Assembly: GCF_004342175.1 (NCBI RefSeq)
Contig: NZ_SMAO01000003.1
Location: forward strand, 186,001-250,000
Source of the DNA: Thiobaca trueperi
GTDB lineage: Bacteria; Pseudomonadota; Gammaproteobacteria; Chromatiales; Chromatiaceae
Length of the DNA: 64,000 nt
Direction of reading: 5' to 3'
Part shown: positions 16,813 to 26,594 of the stretch, in pieces
How positions within the stretch are numbered: position 1 is the stretch's first letter
Layout: each line of letters begins with the position of its first letter
The notes under the pieces: generated by a model
The model's input: the letters and a program-made list of their open reading frames with translations, nothing else
What the model was told of the DNA's origin: nothing
Databases searched by the model: none
Translations under genes and position numbers: made by a program

Positions 16813-19289
16813 GTCGTGGGCAGCTTCCCCCGGCTCCTACTCAGGCAGCGAGCGATTCCGGCCACGTCGCCGACCCTGAGCACTGGCTGTCGCTGATCGA
16901 TGGACTGGCCGAGGCGGTGTGGCTGGTCGATCCCGTCGAACTGCGCATCCTTGCCGTCAACCGCATGGCTGAAGACTTGCTGGGGATGACGCGCGGGCAA
17001 CTCATCGGACAGCCGGTGATCGATCTGGCCTGCACCCCGGAGGATGTCTTCTTCTGGGAAGATGTGGCGGCCGGGCGCACCGACAGTCTGTTGTCCGAAA
17101 CCGTGCTGCGTCGTCCGGACCAGACCCTGATCAGGGTGTTGCGCCGGGTGAGCCGGGCGCAATGCGCCAGTGGCGCGGCGCTCTATGTCGTCGGCATCAT
17201 TGATCAAAGCGAGCGTCATAGGGTCGAGAGCGAACTGGAAAAGCTGGTGGCCGAGCTGCGCGCGACCCTGGAGTCGTCCGCCGACGGTATCCTCGTCACC
17301 GATCTGAATGGCGGGATTCGCGGTTTCAATCAGCGTTTTGCCGAGCTGTGGGAGCTGCCCGAATCGCTGCTCACCGAGCGCAACGACGCCGGAATCTATG
17401 ACTGGATGGCGCGGATGGTGTCCGATGCCGGCGAGTACGCCGCGCGCATCCATGCGATCAGCGCCAACCCCCTGCTCGAAGCCACGGACGTTCTGGTTCT
17501 GCGTCACGGTCAGGTGCTGGAACGGGTCACGCTGCCGCAGTATGCGCAGGGTTGCCCCATCGGTCGCGTCTATTCGTTTCGCGACATGACCCGGCGGCTG
17601 GCCGACGAAAAAGGGCTCAGGCTTGCGGCGCGGGTGTTCGAGGCCAGTCTCGACGCCATTTTCGTCACCGATCCGGCGTTTTGCATCGAGGCCGTCAATC
17701 CCGCCTGTGAGCGCATGATCGGGCATCGTTCCGCCGAACTTGCTGGACAGATTCTGACCCGCTCACTGCATCTCTGGATCGGCGACCAGCCGCATCAGGC
17801 GATCCAGGAGGCGCTGGCCCGCGACGGACTCTGGCAGGGTGAGATCCTGCAACGCCGGACGGATGGACTGGCCTTTCCCTGTCTGGTCTCACTGGTGCGG
17901 GTACTGGACGCCGAGGGCGCCCCCTTTCACTATGTCGGTTTCGTCAAGGATCTGTCCGAGGCCGCTGCGGCGCGTCAGCGGATCGAGCAGCTTGCCTATA
18001 CCGATGCCCTGACCGGCCTGCCCAACCGCATTCGTCTCACTGAACGTCTCGAATTCGCCATCGATCTTGCCAGCCGTGAGCGGAGCAGTTTTGCCGTGCT
18101 CTTCATCGATATCGACCGCTTCAAGCAGATCAACGATTCACTGGGTCACATCTTTGGTGATCGTGTCCTGATCGAAGTCGCGCAACGTATCACCGGCTGT
18201 CTGCGACGGGTGGATACCGTCGCCCGTCTGGGCGGCGATGAGTTCGTGCTGCTGCTGCATCAGGCCAACAGTCTGGGCGCGGAGCAGACCGCGCGCCGGC
18301 TGCTGGAGGCCATGGCGCAGCCGTGCGTGATCGATGGCATGAAATTTTCACTGACCCTGAGCATCGGTGTTGCGCTTTACCCCGAAGATGGCGAGACCCT
18401 GGACGATCTGATCAAAAACGCCGACAGCGCCATGTACCATGTCAAAGAGCGCGGTCGTGGCGACTTCAGTTTTTACCAGCGACAGATGAACATCGATCTT
18501 CTGACCCGCATGAAGATCGATCATGCAATGCGCGAGGCGCTGACCGAGCAGCGTTTCCGTCTCGTCTATCAGCCGCAGATCGATCTGCGCAGCGGTCGTC
18601 TGATCGGCGCCGAGGCGCTGCTGCGCTGGAAGGATCCTCAGATGGGCGAGCTGTCGCCGGGCCAGTTCATCCCCATCGCCGAGGAGACCGGATTCATCGT
18701 TGCCCTTGGCGGCTGGGTGCTGCGCGAGGCGATCCGTCAGAGTACCGAGTGGCACACCCAGGGGATCGGCCTGACCATGTCGGTCAATGTCTCGGCGGTG
18801 CAGTTCCATCAGGCGAATTTCATCGAGTCGGTCTCGAACCTGTTGCGGGACAGCGATCTGCCGCCGGGCCGGCTGGAGCTGGAGCTGACCGAGTCGATCC
18901 TGGTGCAGAACATCGAGGAAACGCTGATCCGGCTCGATGCCCTGGTTGCGCTCGGGGTGCGACTGGCGATCGATGACTTCGGCACCGGCTATTCCAGTCT
19001 GGCCTATCTCAAGCGCTTCCCCATTCACCGGCTGAAAATCGACCGCTCCTTCGTGCGCGACATCCCCGACGATGAAAGCGACGCCGCGATTGCGACCGCC
19101 GTCATCAATCTGGCGCGTGCGCTCAATCTGCGGGTGATCGCCGAGGGGGTCGAGAACGCGGTCCAGCGCCAGTTTCTGCTGGACGCCGGCTGCGACGAAT
19201 TCCAGGGCTATCTGTGCTCTCCCGCGCTGGCGCCGGGCGATTTTCTGCCGCTGGTGCAGGGGATCGGGCTCGCCGATGCGCTGGATTAA
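16809..19289 (+). CDS. PAS-PAS-PAS-GGDEF-EAL signalling protein
   Basis: An 826-residue cytoplasmic c-di-GMP enzyme. Three PAS-like segments fill roughly residues 20-390 (NRMAEDLLGM; ADGILVTDLNGGIRGFNQRFAELW; LDAIFVTDPAFCIEAVNPACERMIG). The GGDEF domain has DALTGLPNRI and an intact ARLGGDEFVLLL active site, with an RxxD inhibitory site (RRVD) five residues before it. The EAL domain has GAEALLRWKDP, ELELTESI, DDFGTGYSSLAYLKRFP, KIDRSFV and AEGVE, so both cyclase and phosphodiesterase motifs look complete. I start it at the ATG at 16809, overlapping the HD-GYP stop (ATGA), rather than at an upstream in-frame ATG inside that gene. Confidence 0.93.
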   Translation: MSRGQLPPAPTQAASDSGHVADPEHWLSLIDGLAEAVWLVDPVELRILAVNRMAEDLLGMTRGQLIGQPVIDLACTPEDVFFWEDVAAGRTDSLLSETVLRRPDQTLIRVLRRVSRAQCASGAALYVVGIIDQSERHRVESELEKLVAELRATLESSADGILVTDLNGGIRGFNQRFAELWELPESLLTERNDAGIYDWMARMVSDAGEYAARIHAISANPLLEATDVLVLRHGQVLERVTLPQYAQGCPIGRVYSFRDMTRRLADEKGLRLAARVFEASLDAIFVTDPAFCIEAVNPACERMIGHRSAELAGQILTRSLHLWIGDQPHQAIQEALARDGLWQGEILQRRTDGLAFPCLVSLVRVLDAEGAPFHYVGFVKDLSEAAAARQRIEQLAYTDALTGLPNRIRLTERLEFAIDLASRERSSFAVLFIDIDRFKQINDSLGHIFGDRVLIEVAQRITGCLRRVDTVARLGGDEFVLLLHQANSLGAEQTARRLLEAMAQPCVIDGMKFSLTLSIGVALYPEDGETLDDLIKNADSAMYHVKERGRGDFSFYQRQMNIDLLTRMKIDHAMREALTEQRFRLVYQPQIDLRSGRLIGAEALLRWKDPQMGELSPGQFIPIAEETGFIVALGGWVLREAIRQSTEWHTQGIGLTMSVNVSAVQFHQANFIESVSNLLRDSDLPPGRLELELTESILVQNIEETLIRLDALVALGVRLAIDDFGTGYSSLAYLKRFPIHRLKIDRSFVRDIPDDESDAAIATAVINLARALNLRVIAEGVENAVQRQFLLDAGCDEFQGYLCSPALAPGDFLPLVQGIGLADALD

Positions 19290-19354
19290 GGCCATTGCCC
19301 GGAAAGCCCGTCCCTGTGGTCAGGTCTTTTTCGACAGGCGATCACGCCCCGATC

Positions 19355-19972
19355 TCATCTGACCGGATAGGTGACGCCGTCTTTTCCATTGCGCTTGAGT
19401 TGGTTGCGAACCTGCTCGGCGGTCTGTTTATTGGCATAGGGACCGGTACGCACGCGATGCGTGGTCTGGCCGTTGGGCAGGGTGGCGGTCTGGACGCTGG
19501 CGGCGATGCCCAGCAGACCCAGCTCGGCCCTGAGCCGCTCGGCGTCTGCCGCGCGTTTGAATGAGCCCGCCTGGACGACATAGGTGCCAGGTGTCGCGGC
19601 GGTGGGTTCGGGGACCGGCGAGGCGGTCTCCGGCATCGGCCCGGCGGGCGGCTGCTCCACCGCTGGCGGTTGCGGACGGGGCGCTGGCGGCGGCGGAGCC
19701 CTGTCGCTGACATCGACCTGGGTGTCGCTGAGGATCTCCTGAAACTTGAAGCTCGGCTGCACGGCGGGCGGGCGCTCCTCGCTGGCTGGTTTGGCTGCCG
19801 CTTCGGGCGGCGGCGTCTCGGCGCGTCGCGAGGCGTAGAGATTCCCGACGATGACGCCCACCAGGCTGCCCAGGAGGAACCACCAGACACAGGTGCGGCT
19901 GGTCTGCTTGCGTTTTGGCGTGGTCTGGGCGGGTGTTTTGGGCAATGCCTCGCGCCGATAGTTTTTGGCCAT
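19355..19972 (-). CDS. SPOR-domain membrane protein (FtsN-like)
   Basis: A 205-residue bitopic inner-membrane protein: short cytoplasmic basic N-terminus (MAKNYRREALPKTPAQTTPKRKQ), one membrane segment at about residues 28-47, a Pro/Ala-rich periplasmic linker, and a C-terminal SPOR domain (YVVQAGSFKRAADAERLRAELGLLGIAASVQTA...RVRTGPYANKQTAEQVRNQLKRNG) that binds denuded septal peptidoglycan. The start at 19972 lies 1 bp after the argS stop. The order priA-argS-SPOR protein is where ftsN is found in many gammaproteobacteria, so it may be the FtsN of this organism, although the essential-region motif is not obvious to me. Confidence 0.88.
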   Translation of the reverse strand: MAKNYRREALPKTPAQTTPKRKQTSRTCVWWFLLGSLVGVIVGNLYASRRAETPPPEAAAKPASEERPPAVQPSFKFQEILSDTQVDVSDRAPPPPAPRPQPPAVEQPPAGPMPETASPVPEPTAATPGTYVVQAGSFKRAADAERLRAELGLLGIAASVQTATLPNGQTTHRVRTGPYANKQTAEQVRNQLKRNGKDGVTYPVR

Positions 19973-19973
19973 T

Positions 19974-21755
19974 TTACATGCTCTCCGGGGCCGACACGCC
20001 GAGCAGCCCCAGGCCATTGCGCAACACCTGCCGTGCGGCCAGGATCAGCTTGAGACGCGCGTCGCGCAGAACGGCATCCGCGACCAGGAACTGATGGGCG
20101 TTGTAATAGGTGTGGAAGTCGTTGGCCAGCTCGCGCAGATACTGAGTGATCTGGTGTGGCTCGGCCTTGAGCGCAGCGGATTCGACCACTTCGGGATAAC
20201 GGTTCAGGGTGCGCAGCAGGATCTGCTCATGATTCTCGGTGAGCCGCTCCAGATTGACCGTGCCGGGGCTCGGATCGACCGTCATGCCCTTGTCCGCCGC
20301 CTGACGCAGCACGCTGGAGACCCGCGCATGGGCATACTGGACATAGTAGACCGGGTTGTCCGAGGACTCGGATCTGGCCAGATCCAGATCGAAATCCAGA
20401 TGCTGTTCGCAGCGGCGCATCACATAGAAGAAGCGCGCGGCGTCGCGCCCGACCTCCTGGCGCAGTTCGCGCAGGGTGACGAACTCGCCCGAGCGGGTGG
20501 ACATCTGCGCCTTCTCGCCGCCGCGATAGAGGATGGCGAACTGCACCAGCAGCACGTCGAGCCGCTCGGTATCGTCGCCCAGCGCCTGGAGTGCGGCCTT
20601 GACGCGCGGGATATAGCCGTGATGATCCGCGCCCCAGATATCGATGACGCGGTTGAAGCCGCGTTCGAGCTTGTCCGCGTGATAGGCGATGTCGGAGGCG
20701 AAATAGGTGCTCTGGCCGTTTTCACGCACCACCACCCGATCCTTCTCGTCGCCAAAGGCGGTCGAGCGGAACCAGAGCGCGCCGTTCTGCTCGTAGAGAT
20801 GGCCGGATGCGCGCAGCCGCCCGATGGCCTTGTTGACCGCGCCGCTCTCGGTCAGCGAGCGTTCCGAATACCATTCCTGATACTCGACCCCGAATTCGGC
20901 GAGATCGGCGCGGATGTCGTCGAGGATGGTGTTGAGTCCCAGCTCGAAGACATAGCGATAACGGTTGTCGCCGAGCAGATGTTTGGCGGCGGCGATGAGC
21001 CCGTCGATATGGGCCTCCTTGTCGCCGGGCTGGTCCTGGGGCTCACCCTGCTGCGGGGTATCCGGCGGCAGATCGGCGAAAACGGTTTCAGCGTCCACCC
21101 GGTAGCCATCGCCATGCTCGCGGTGCAGCGTGGCGGCGATCTCCCACACATAATCACCCCGATAGCCGTTGCTCGGGAAGCGCAGCGTCTCGCCGCAGAG
21201 TTCGAGATAACGCAGCCACACCGAGGTGCCGAGGATGTCCATCTGGCGTCCGGCGTCGTTGACGTAATACTCGCGATGCACGTCGAAACCCACCGCCGCC
21301 AGCAGGTCGGCGACCACTGAACCATAGGCCGCGCCGCGTCCGTGTCCGACATGCAGCGGGCCGGTCGGATTGGCCGAGACGAATTCAACCTGCACCCGCT
21401 GGCCGGCGCCGATGCGGCTGCGGCCATAGTCGTGCCCGGTCTCCAGGATGCGCGGCACCACCTCGCGGTAAGCGTCTTCGGTCAGAAAGAAATTGATGAA
21501 GCCGGGGCCGGCGATCTCGACCCGCGCGATCAGCGGCGAAGCGGGCAGGGCGTCCACCAGTTGCTGGGCCAGATCGCGCGGTTTGGCGCGGGCAAGTTTG
21601 GCGAGCACCATCGCCACATTGGTGGCGAAGTCGCCGTGCGTGGCGTCCTTGGTGCGCTCCAGTTGCGGCTCAGGCAGCTCGATCAGATCGAGCTGGCCCT
21701 GATTGACAAGTCCCTGGAGGGCGGCGCGGATGAGGTCTTTGATGTCTTGCTTCAT
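19974..21755 (-). CDS. argS: arginyl-tRNA synthetase
   Basis: Class I aminoacyl-tRNA synthetase charging tRNA-Arg. The 593-residue product has the N-terminal Add-1 domain, the HIGH-box variant in [17 protein letters not shown] (about residues 125-140), the KMSKS-region variant [18 protein letters not shown] and the C-terminal anticodon-binding DALR domain ending [14 protein letters not shown]. The length is normal. The stop lies 1 bp before the SPOR protein start, so the two are co-transcribed. A two-arm repeat lies between priA and argS, so argS may have its own promoter in 21756-21967. Confidence 0.97.
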   Translation of the reverse strand: MKQDIKDLIRAALQGLVNQGQLDLIELPEPQLERTKDATHGDFATNVAMVLAKLARAKPRDLAQQLVDALPASPLIARVEIAGPGFINFFLTEDAYREVVPRILETGHDYGRSRIGAGQRVQVEFVSANPTGPLHVGHGRGAAYGSVVADLLAAVGFDVHREYYVNDAGRQMDILGTSVWLRYLELCGETLRFPSNGYRGDYVWEIAATLHREHGDGYRVDAETVFADLPPDTPQQGEPQDQPGDKEAHIDGLIAAAKHLLGDNRYRYVFELGLNTILDDIRADLAEFGVEYQEWYSERSLTESGAVNKAIGRLRASGHLYEQNGALWFRSTAFGDEKDRVVVRENGQSTYFASDIAYHADKLERGFNRVIDIWGADHHGYIPRVKAALQALGDDTERLDVLLVQFAILYRGGEKAQMSTRSGEFVTLRELRQEVGRDAARFFYVMRRCEQHLDFDLDLARSESSDNPVYYVQYAHARVSSVLRQAADKGMTVDPSPGTVNLERLTENHEQILLRTLNRYPEVVESAALKAEPHQITQYLRELANDFHTYYNAHQFLVADAVLRDARLKLILAARQVLRNGLGLLGVSAPESM

Positions 21756-21967
21756 GCGGATTGACGACTGCCAAAAGAAGAGCGATGCCCGGATGCTGGA
21801 TCGTCCGGCACGGGAGCCATAATGCGGTGCTAAGCGTAGCGCTAAGGATACCCGAATCCGGGCGTTATCGTGAACGTCGCGCGGCAGGTGCCCGCAATCT
21901 CCGTGGGGCTGGTCATTGGCACCGCGTATCTTTCATCGTCCGAGGGTGGCGTAGCGCCATGATCCCG
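21756..21967. other. argS upstream region
   Basis: Non-coding 212 bp between argS and the TTAA element. I see no convincing promoter, riboswitch or small gene. It contains a short direct repeat, GCTAAGCGTAGCGCTAAG, at about 21828-21847. Confidence 0.4.
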
Positions 21968-22160
21968 TTAAACCGCGCTCCGTGCGATAGGCGATGTTTT
22001 TGGCTTGAATCGATTTTGGCGGCATCGACGACCCTGTGATCCGGCGCGGCTTAAGATATTAAAAGATATAAAATTTTAAACCGCGTCCCAGCCAAGGGCC
22101 GTGGCTGCGCCAAACGTCGAACTCACTCGAAACTCAGCATCTCGCTCTGGACGCGGTTTA
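21968..22160. repeat. two-arm TTAA repeat element supplying the priA stop codon
   Basis: Arm 1 21968-22054 (TTAAACCGCGCTCCGTGCG...GGCGCGGCTTAA), linker GATATTAAAAGATATAAAAT, arm 2 from 22076 to 22160 (TTAAACCGCGTCCCAGCC...CTGGACGCGGTTTA). Arm 2 is closely similar to arm 2 at 11059-11144 (CGTCGAACTCACTCGAAAC shared). The terminal TTA at 22158-22160, read on the minus strand, is the TAA stop of priA. The outer right TTAA has decayed to TTAG. Confidence 0.85.
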
Positions 22161-24494
22161 GAGCATATCCTGAGGGTCCACATCCAGTGACCAGCGCAGC
22201 CCTTTGACGCGGGGCAGGGCGCGCAGGGCGGTGTTCCACTGCGCCAGCATTTGCTGCAATCGCGGACGTTCGGCGCACTGCGCCAAGAGTTGGGCACGAT
22301 AGCGACCGGCGCGGCGCTCCATCGGCGCGGGCACCGGCCCCAGTAATTGCACCGACGGCTGCTCCAGCCCTGTCGCCAGCGCGCGCGCCTCGCGCAGAAA
22401 GGCGAGCGCGGCCTCGGCCTGGGGCGATTCGGCACGCAGCAGGGCGAGATGGGCGAAGGGCGGCAGCTCGGCGGCGCGGCGCTCATCCAGTGCCGCCGCC
22501 GCGAAACCGGCATAGCCATCGCGCAGCAGTGACTGCAACAGCGGATGTTCGGGATGACGGGTTTGCAGCACGACCCGACCGGGGCGCTCGGCACGTCCGG
22601 CGCGCCCGGCGACCTGCACGATGAGCTGGGCGGTGCGTTCCGGGGCGCGAAAATCGCTGGCATAGAGCGACTGGTCCAGATCCAGGATGCCAACCAGGGT
22701 CACGCCCGGAAAATCATGGCCCTTGGCCAGCATCTGGGTGCCGAGCAGGATCTGCGCCTCGCCCCGCTGAACGGTGCCGAGCAGACGGTCCAGTTCGCCC
22801 TTGCGCCGCGTGCTGTCACGGTCGATACGGGTGATCGTCGTCTCCGGGAACAGCGGACGCAGATCGTCTTCCAGCCGTTGGGTGCCGCGCCCCAGCATGC
22901 GCAGATCGTCGCTCCGGCAGTCGGGACAGCGGTTCGGCAGAGGTTGCGACCAGTCGCAGTGATGACACCAGAGACGCTTGAGATGGAGATGCAGGGTCAG
23001 ACGCGCATCGCAGTGCGGACAGCCGCCGACCCAGCCACAACTGTGACAGGTGAAGACCGGGGCATAGCCGCGCCGGTTGAGAAACAGCAGGATCTGGTTG
23101 CCGGCGGCGATCTCGGCGTGCATGTGCTCGCGCAGCACGGACGAGAGCCCGGCCTGTAGCGGTTGATTGCGGATGTCCAGCAGCGAAATGGTCGGCGGCC
23201 GGGCGGCGCCGGCCCGTTGCGGCAGACGTAGCCAGCCATAGCGTTCGGTCCCGGCATTGTGCAGGGTTTCCAGCGACGGGGTCGCCGTGCCGAGCACGAC
23301 CGGACAGCCGGCCAGTTGCGCGCGGCGTACTGCCAGATCGCGGCCCGAGTAGCGGAAGCCGTCCTGCTGTTTGAGCGAAGGATCATGTTCCTCATCGACC
23401 AGGATCAGGCCCAGACGCGGCAGCGGCACGAAGACCGCCGAGCGCGTGCCAAGCACCAATGTCGCCTCACCCCGCGCCGCCTGGTGCCAGTTGCGCTCGC
23501 GTTCGCTGGCATTGAGCGCCGAATGGAGCACGGCGATCGGTCCCGGCAGACGTTGCGTGAAACGTTCGCGCAACTGCGGGGTCAGACCGATCTCGGGCAC
23601 CACCACCAGCGTCTGACGCCCGGCGGCGATGACTGACTCGATCAGCCGGATATAGACCTCGGTCTTGCCGCTCCCGGTCACGCCGTCGAGCAGGAAGGAT
23701 CGAAAGCCACCCAAGGCGTCGAGGATCGCCTGTACCGCCAGCATCTGGTCCGGGTTGAGATTCGGCCGGTTGGTCTCCGGCAGGGGTGGCGGCGGTATCA
23801 GACTCGAATCGGGCGTGAGTTGGCAGAGAGTCAGCAATCCCTTTTCGCGCAGTGTGCGCAGAGGGCCGCCGCAGTCGCCCAGTCGCTGTCTGAGCGTGCT
23901 CATCGCGAGGCCGGCGGGAGCGGCCTGAACCAGTGCAAGCAGCTCGCGCTGTCTGGGCGCCCGCCCCAGGTTTGCCGGATCGCGGTTCTGTCCGGCGGGC
24001 GTGACCTGAACCCCGGGAACCCGGTCATCCAGGAGGGGCGAGGGCTGGCGCAGACGCGCCGGCAGGGCGGTAAACAGCGCCTCGCCGATTGGCTGCTGAT
24101 AATAGGCCGCCGCCCATTCGATCAGACGCAGATCCACGGGCGACAGCAACGGTCGGGCGTCCAGAATGGACTCGATGCGCTTGAGGCGCGTGGGATCCTG
24201 CTCGGTGCGTGCGGCGAGCGCCAAGAGGATCCCGACCCGGCGAGCGCGTCCGAACGGTACCAGCAAACGCAGACCGGGAACCAGCGCCTGATCTGACGGA
24301 ATTGCTGGTGGCAGATAGTCGAAAAGCCCGGCCAGCGGCGCGGCCACCGCGACGCGCAGGATCAGACTGGACGTTGAAGCGATCTCGCAGGAGTCAGAAC
24401 AGGGCGCCAGGTTAAACCTCGTCAGGGTTTTCGCAATCGATGACAGCGTGTATGATGCCCGCAAATTCCGAGCCGTTTTCCGCCATGTTGCCAC
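22158..24494 (-). CDS. priA: primosomal protein N' (PriA helicase)
   Basis: 3'-5' DNA helicase restarting stalled forks. Visible: N-terminal DNA-binding region (VAVAAPLAGLFDYLPP), Walker A GVTGSGKTEVYI, DEEHD, GTATPSLE, zinc-binding cysteines (CHSCGWVGGCPHC...LWCHHC...CPDC) and GTQMLAKGHDFPGVTLVG. The first in-frame ATG (24494) gives 778 residues. Homology begins only near 24,365, about 45 residues later, and the extra part overlaps the divergent HNH gene, so the true start is probably a later non-ATG codon; candidates are TTG near 24464 or GTG near 24347. The stop codon is supplied by the end of a repeat element. Confidence 0.93.
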   Translation of the reverse strand: MATWRKTARNLRASYTLSSIAKTLTRFNLAPCSDSCEIASTSSLILRVAVAAPLAGLFDYLPPAIPSDQALVPGLRLLVPFGRARRVGILLALAARTEQDPTRLKRIESILDARPLLSPVDLRLIEWAAAYYQQPIGEALFTALPARLRQPSPLLDDRVPGVQVTPAGQNRDPANLGRAPRQRELLALVQAAPAGLAMSTLRQRLGDCGGPLRTLREKGLLTLCQLTPDSSLIPPPPLPETNRPNLNPDQMLAVQAILDALGGFRSFLLDGVTGSGKTEVYIRLIESVIAAGRQTLVVVPEIGLTPQLRERFTQRLPGPIAVLHSALNASERERNWHQAARGEATLVLGTRSAVFVPLPRLGLILVDEEHDPSLKQQDGFRYSGRDLAVRRAQLAGCPVVLGTATPSLETLHNAGTERYGWLRLPQRAGAARPPTISLLDIRNQPLQAGLSSVLREHMHAEIAAGNQILLFLNRRGYAPVFTCHSCGWVGGCPHCDARLTLHLHLKRLWCHHCDWSQPLPNRCPDCRSDDLRMLGRGTQRLEDDLRPLFPETTITRIDRDSTRRKGELDRLLGTVQRGEAQILLGTQMLAKGHDFPGVTLVGILDLDQSLYASDFRAPERTAQLIVQVAGRAGRAERPGRVVLQTRHPEHPLLQSLLRDGYAGFAAAALDERRAAELPPFAHLALLRAESPQAEAALAFLREARALATGLEQPSVQLLGPVPAPMERRAGRYRAQLLAQCAERPRLQQMLAQWNTALRALPRVKGLRWSLDVDPQDML

Positions 24495-25090
24495 TGAATC
24501 AGCAGGTACTGCGAACGGATTTGGCAGGCATGCCCCTGGAGTGGGTCGATTATCGGGCTGCCGCCCGGCTCTATTTTCTGGGCCAGGTCGCCTACGCCTG
24601 TGGCGATCTGCTCTACCGGCTGCGCGGCGGCGTCAACGCCGTCACTCAGCGCCAGAGCCGGCTGGACATCCACTCCATCATTGCCACCCACGGTCTCCAC
24701 CATCCCCTGAACAAACTTCAGCAGGACTATGTCCCGCCGCTGTCGAACCGCACCCTGTTTCAGCGCGACGACCATCTCTGCATGTACTGCGGTCAGCGTT
24801 TTTCCGACCGTCATCTCTCACGCGACCATGTCCGTCCCACCAGCAAAGGGGGCGCCGATCACTGGAACAACGTGGTAACGGCCTGTATCCGCTGTAACCA
24901 CTATAAAGCCGGACGCTCGCCGGAAGAGGCCGGGATGGAACTGCTGGCGGTTCCCTTCGTGCCGACCCACGCCGAATACATCTATCTGATGAGCCGCCAT
25001 GTGCTGGCTGATCAGATGGCGTTTCTGCGCGCCCATTTCCCCCGCTCCAGCCCGCTGCATCGACGGCTCGGACGAGAAATTCCCGCGTGA
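24485..25090 (+). CDS. HNH endonuclease family protein
   Basis: A 201-residue protein with an HNH nuclease domain: zinc-binding CMYCGQRF, then LSRDHVRPTSKGGADHWNNVVTACIRCNHYKAGRSPEEAGM, giving the H-N-H residues and two CxxC zinc knuckles. N-terminal and C-terminal parts (QQVLRTDLAGMPLEWVDYRAAARLY; VPFVPTHAEYIYLMS) are typical of a widespread stand-alone HNH family of unknown role. Start choice is uncertain: ATGs at 24440, 24452, 24455 and 24485 are in frame; I prefer 24485 because MLPLNQQVLRT fits relatives. Divergent from priA; GTGA overlap with the kinase-like gene. Confidence 0.85.
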   Translation: MLPLNQQVLRTDLAGMPLEWVDYRAAARLYFLGQVAYACGDLLYRLRGGVNAVTQRQSRLDIHSIIATHGLHHPLNKLQQDYVPPLSNRTLFQRDDHLCMYCGQRFSDRHLSRDHVRPTSKGGADHWNNVVTACIRCNHYKAGRSPEEAGMELLAVPFVPTHAEYIYLMSRHVLADQMAFLRAHFPRSSPLHRRLGREIPA

Positions 25091-25974
25091 GCCGAGCGGG
25101 ATTCACCTGGGATGCCATCGCCGAACGGATCGGCGCGGCAACCGGTCAGCCCTTCAGCGTGCAGCGCCAGCGTTCGATCAGCGGCGGCTGCATCAATACC
25201 GCCGCTGTGTTGAGCGATGACGCGCGCGGCTATTTCGTCAAACTCAACACCGCCGCGCGTCTGACCATGTTCGAGGCCGAGGCCGAAGGGCTGACCGCCC
25301 TGGCTGCGCCCGGCGCCATCCGCGTCCCCGCGCCTATCTGCACCGGTGTCGTCGGCGAGCAGAGTTATCTGGTCATGGAACGGCTGGATCTCGGCGGGCG
25401 TCTCGATGGGGCGCTGGCCGGGCGTCAACTGGCGCAACTGCATCGCGCGACGGCAACGGCCTGCGGCTGGCACCGCGACAACACCATCGGCTCCACCCCG
25501 CAACCCAATGTACCTTGCGGGGATTGGGTTGATTTCTGGCGCGAACGGCGTCTGGGCCATCAACTGCACCTCGCCGCCGCCAATGGCTATGGCGGTCGCC
25601 TGCAATCGCTGGGCGAACGTCTGCTGGCCGATCTCGATGCGCTGATTGGACATGATCCCGTGCCCTCGCTCCTGCACGGCGATCTCTGGGGCGGCAACAT
25701 CGGCGCCACCCCGGACGGACAGCCGGTCATCTTCGATCCCGCCGTCTATCATGGCGACCGCGAGACCGACCTTGCCATGACCGAACTCTTCGGTGGTTTC
25801 GGCGCTGAATTCCAGGCCGCCTACCGCGAGGTCTGGCCGCTGGATCCCGGTTACGTGACCCGCAAAATCCTCTATAACCTCTATCACGTCCTGAATCACC
25901 TGAATCTGTTCGGCGGCGGCTACCTGCATCAGTCTCAGTCGATGATCGAGCGTCTGCTCGCCGAGATCCGCTGA
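25087..25974 (+). CDS. fructosamine kinase family protein
   Basis: A 295-residue member of the fructosamine-3-kinase (FN3K/YniA) family, an APH-like small-molecule kinase fold. Features: SISGGCINTAAVLSD (N-terminal lobe), YFVKLN (ATP-binding Lys), catalytic loop LLHGDLWGGNIG and metal-binding VIFDPAVYHGDRETDLAMTELFGGF. Relatives phosphorylate ketosamines and so start repair of glycated proteins; the substrate here is not determined. GTG start at 25087 overlaps the HNH stop (GTGA), so the pair is translationally coupled. Confidence 0.9.
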   Translation: MSRAGFTWDAIAERIGAATGQPFSVQRQRSISGGCINTAAVLSDDARGYFVKLNTAARLTMFEAEAEGLTALAAPGAIRVPAPICTGVVGEQSYLVMERLDLGGRLDGALAGRQLAQLHRATATACGWHRDNTIGSTPQPNVPCGDWVDFWRERRLGHQLHLAAANGYGGRLQSLGERLLADLDALIGHDPVPSLLHGDLWGGNIGATPDGQPVIFDPAVYHGDRETDLAMTELFGGFGAEFQAAYREVWPLDPGYVTRKILYNLYHVLNHLNLFGGGYLHQSQSMIERLLAEIR

Positions 25975-26062
25975 GGTGACGCAAAAATGACGAATGTGTT
26001 AAAAGTTGGGTCTGGACACCTGTGCCTTTTGACCCTTCAGCTTGAACGACACCAATCCCCCC

Positions 26063-26578
26063 ATGCCGATGCGCCGCGAACTCCTGCTCCTCCGTCATGC
26101 CAAGTCGGACTGGGACTCAGGAAGCCTGACCGATTTCGCGCGTCCGCTCGCCAAACGCGGCAGAAACGATGCGCCCAAGGTCGGCTCCTGGCTCTATCGC
26201 GAAGGACTGGTGCCGGATCATGTCGTCAGCTCGCCCGCCGAGCGTGCGCGCCAGACCGCGCTCAAGGTCTGCAAGCGGCTGGACTTAAAGAAAAACCGTA
26301 TCGTCTGGGAGGCCCGTCTTTACGAGGCCGGAGTGCCCGAGCTGTTGGGCGTGCTCGCGAACTGTCCCGGCGAAGCCGCAACGGTGCTGCTCATCGGTCA
26401 TAACCCGGGCTTGGAGGATCTGGTCAGACATCTGGCCGGTGAGGATCTGGAGCTCCCCGCAGACGGCAAACTCATGCCGACCGCCACTGTGGCGCGATTC
26501 GAGATGCCGGACGACTGGTGCCGGCTCGACCCCGGCAGCGCACATCTGGTCTCAATGACCCGTCCGCGCGGTTTGTGA
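26063..26578 (+). CDS. SixA-like phosphohistidine phosphatase
   Basis: A 171-residue histidine-phosphatase superfamily protein. It has the RHG-type motif LLLRHAKSDWD near the N-terminus, SSPAERARQTA, and the second catalytic His in LLIGHNPGLEDLVRHL. SixA in E. coli dephosphorylates histidine phosphocarrier proteins; the substrate here is not visible. The start is chosen at the ATG at 26063; a TTG at 26042 would add seven residues. It converges with feoB; the two stops are 17 bp apart. Confidence 0.82.
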   Translation: MPMRRELLLLRHAKSDWDSGSLTDFARPLAKRGRNDAPKVGSWLYREGLVPDHVVSSPAERARQTALKVCKRLDLKKNRIVWEARLYEAGVPELLGVLANCPGEAATVLLIGHNPGLEDLVRHLAGEDLELPADGKLMPTATVARFEMPDDWCRLDPGSAHLVSMTRPRGL

Positions 26579-26594
26579 GCCAGGGTGTCGGTTC

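Noticed and set aside
24412..24423. A lone TTAAACCTCGTC similar to the end of the TTAA elements
   Set aside because: No matching inverted end within 200 bp on either side and it lies at the priA 5' end; not counted as a copy.
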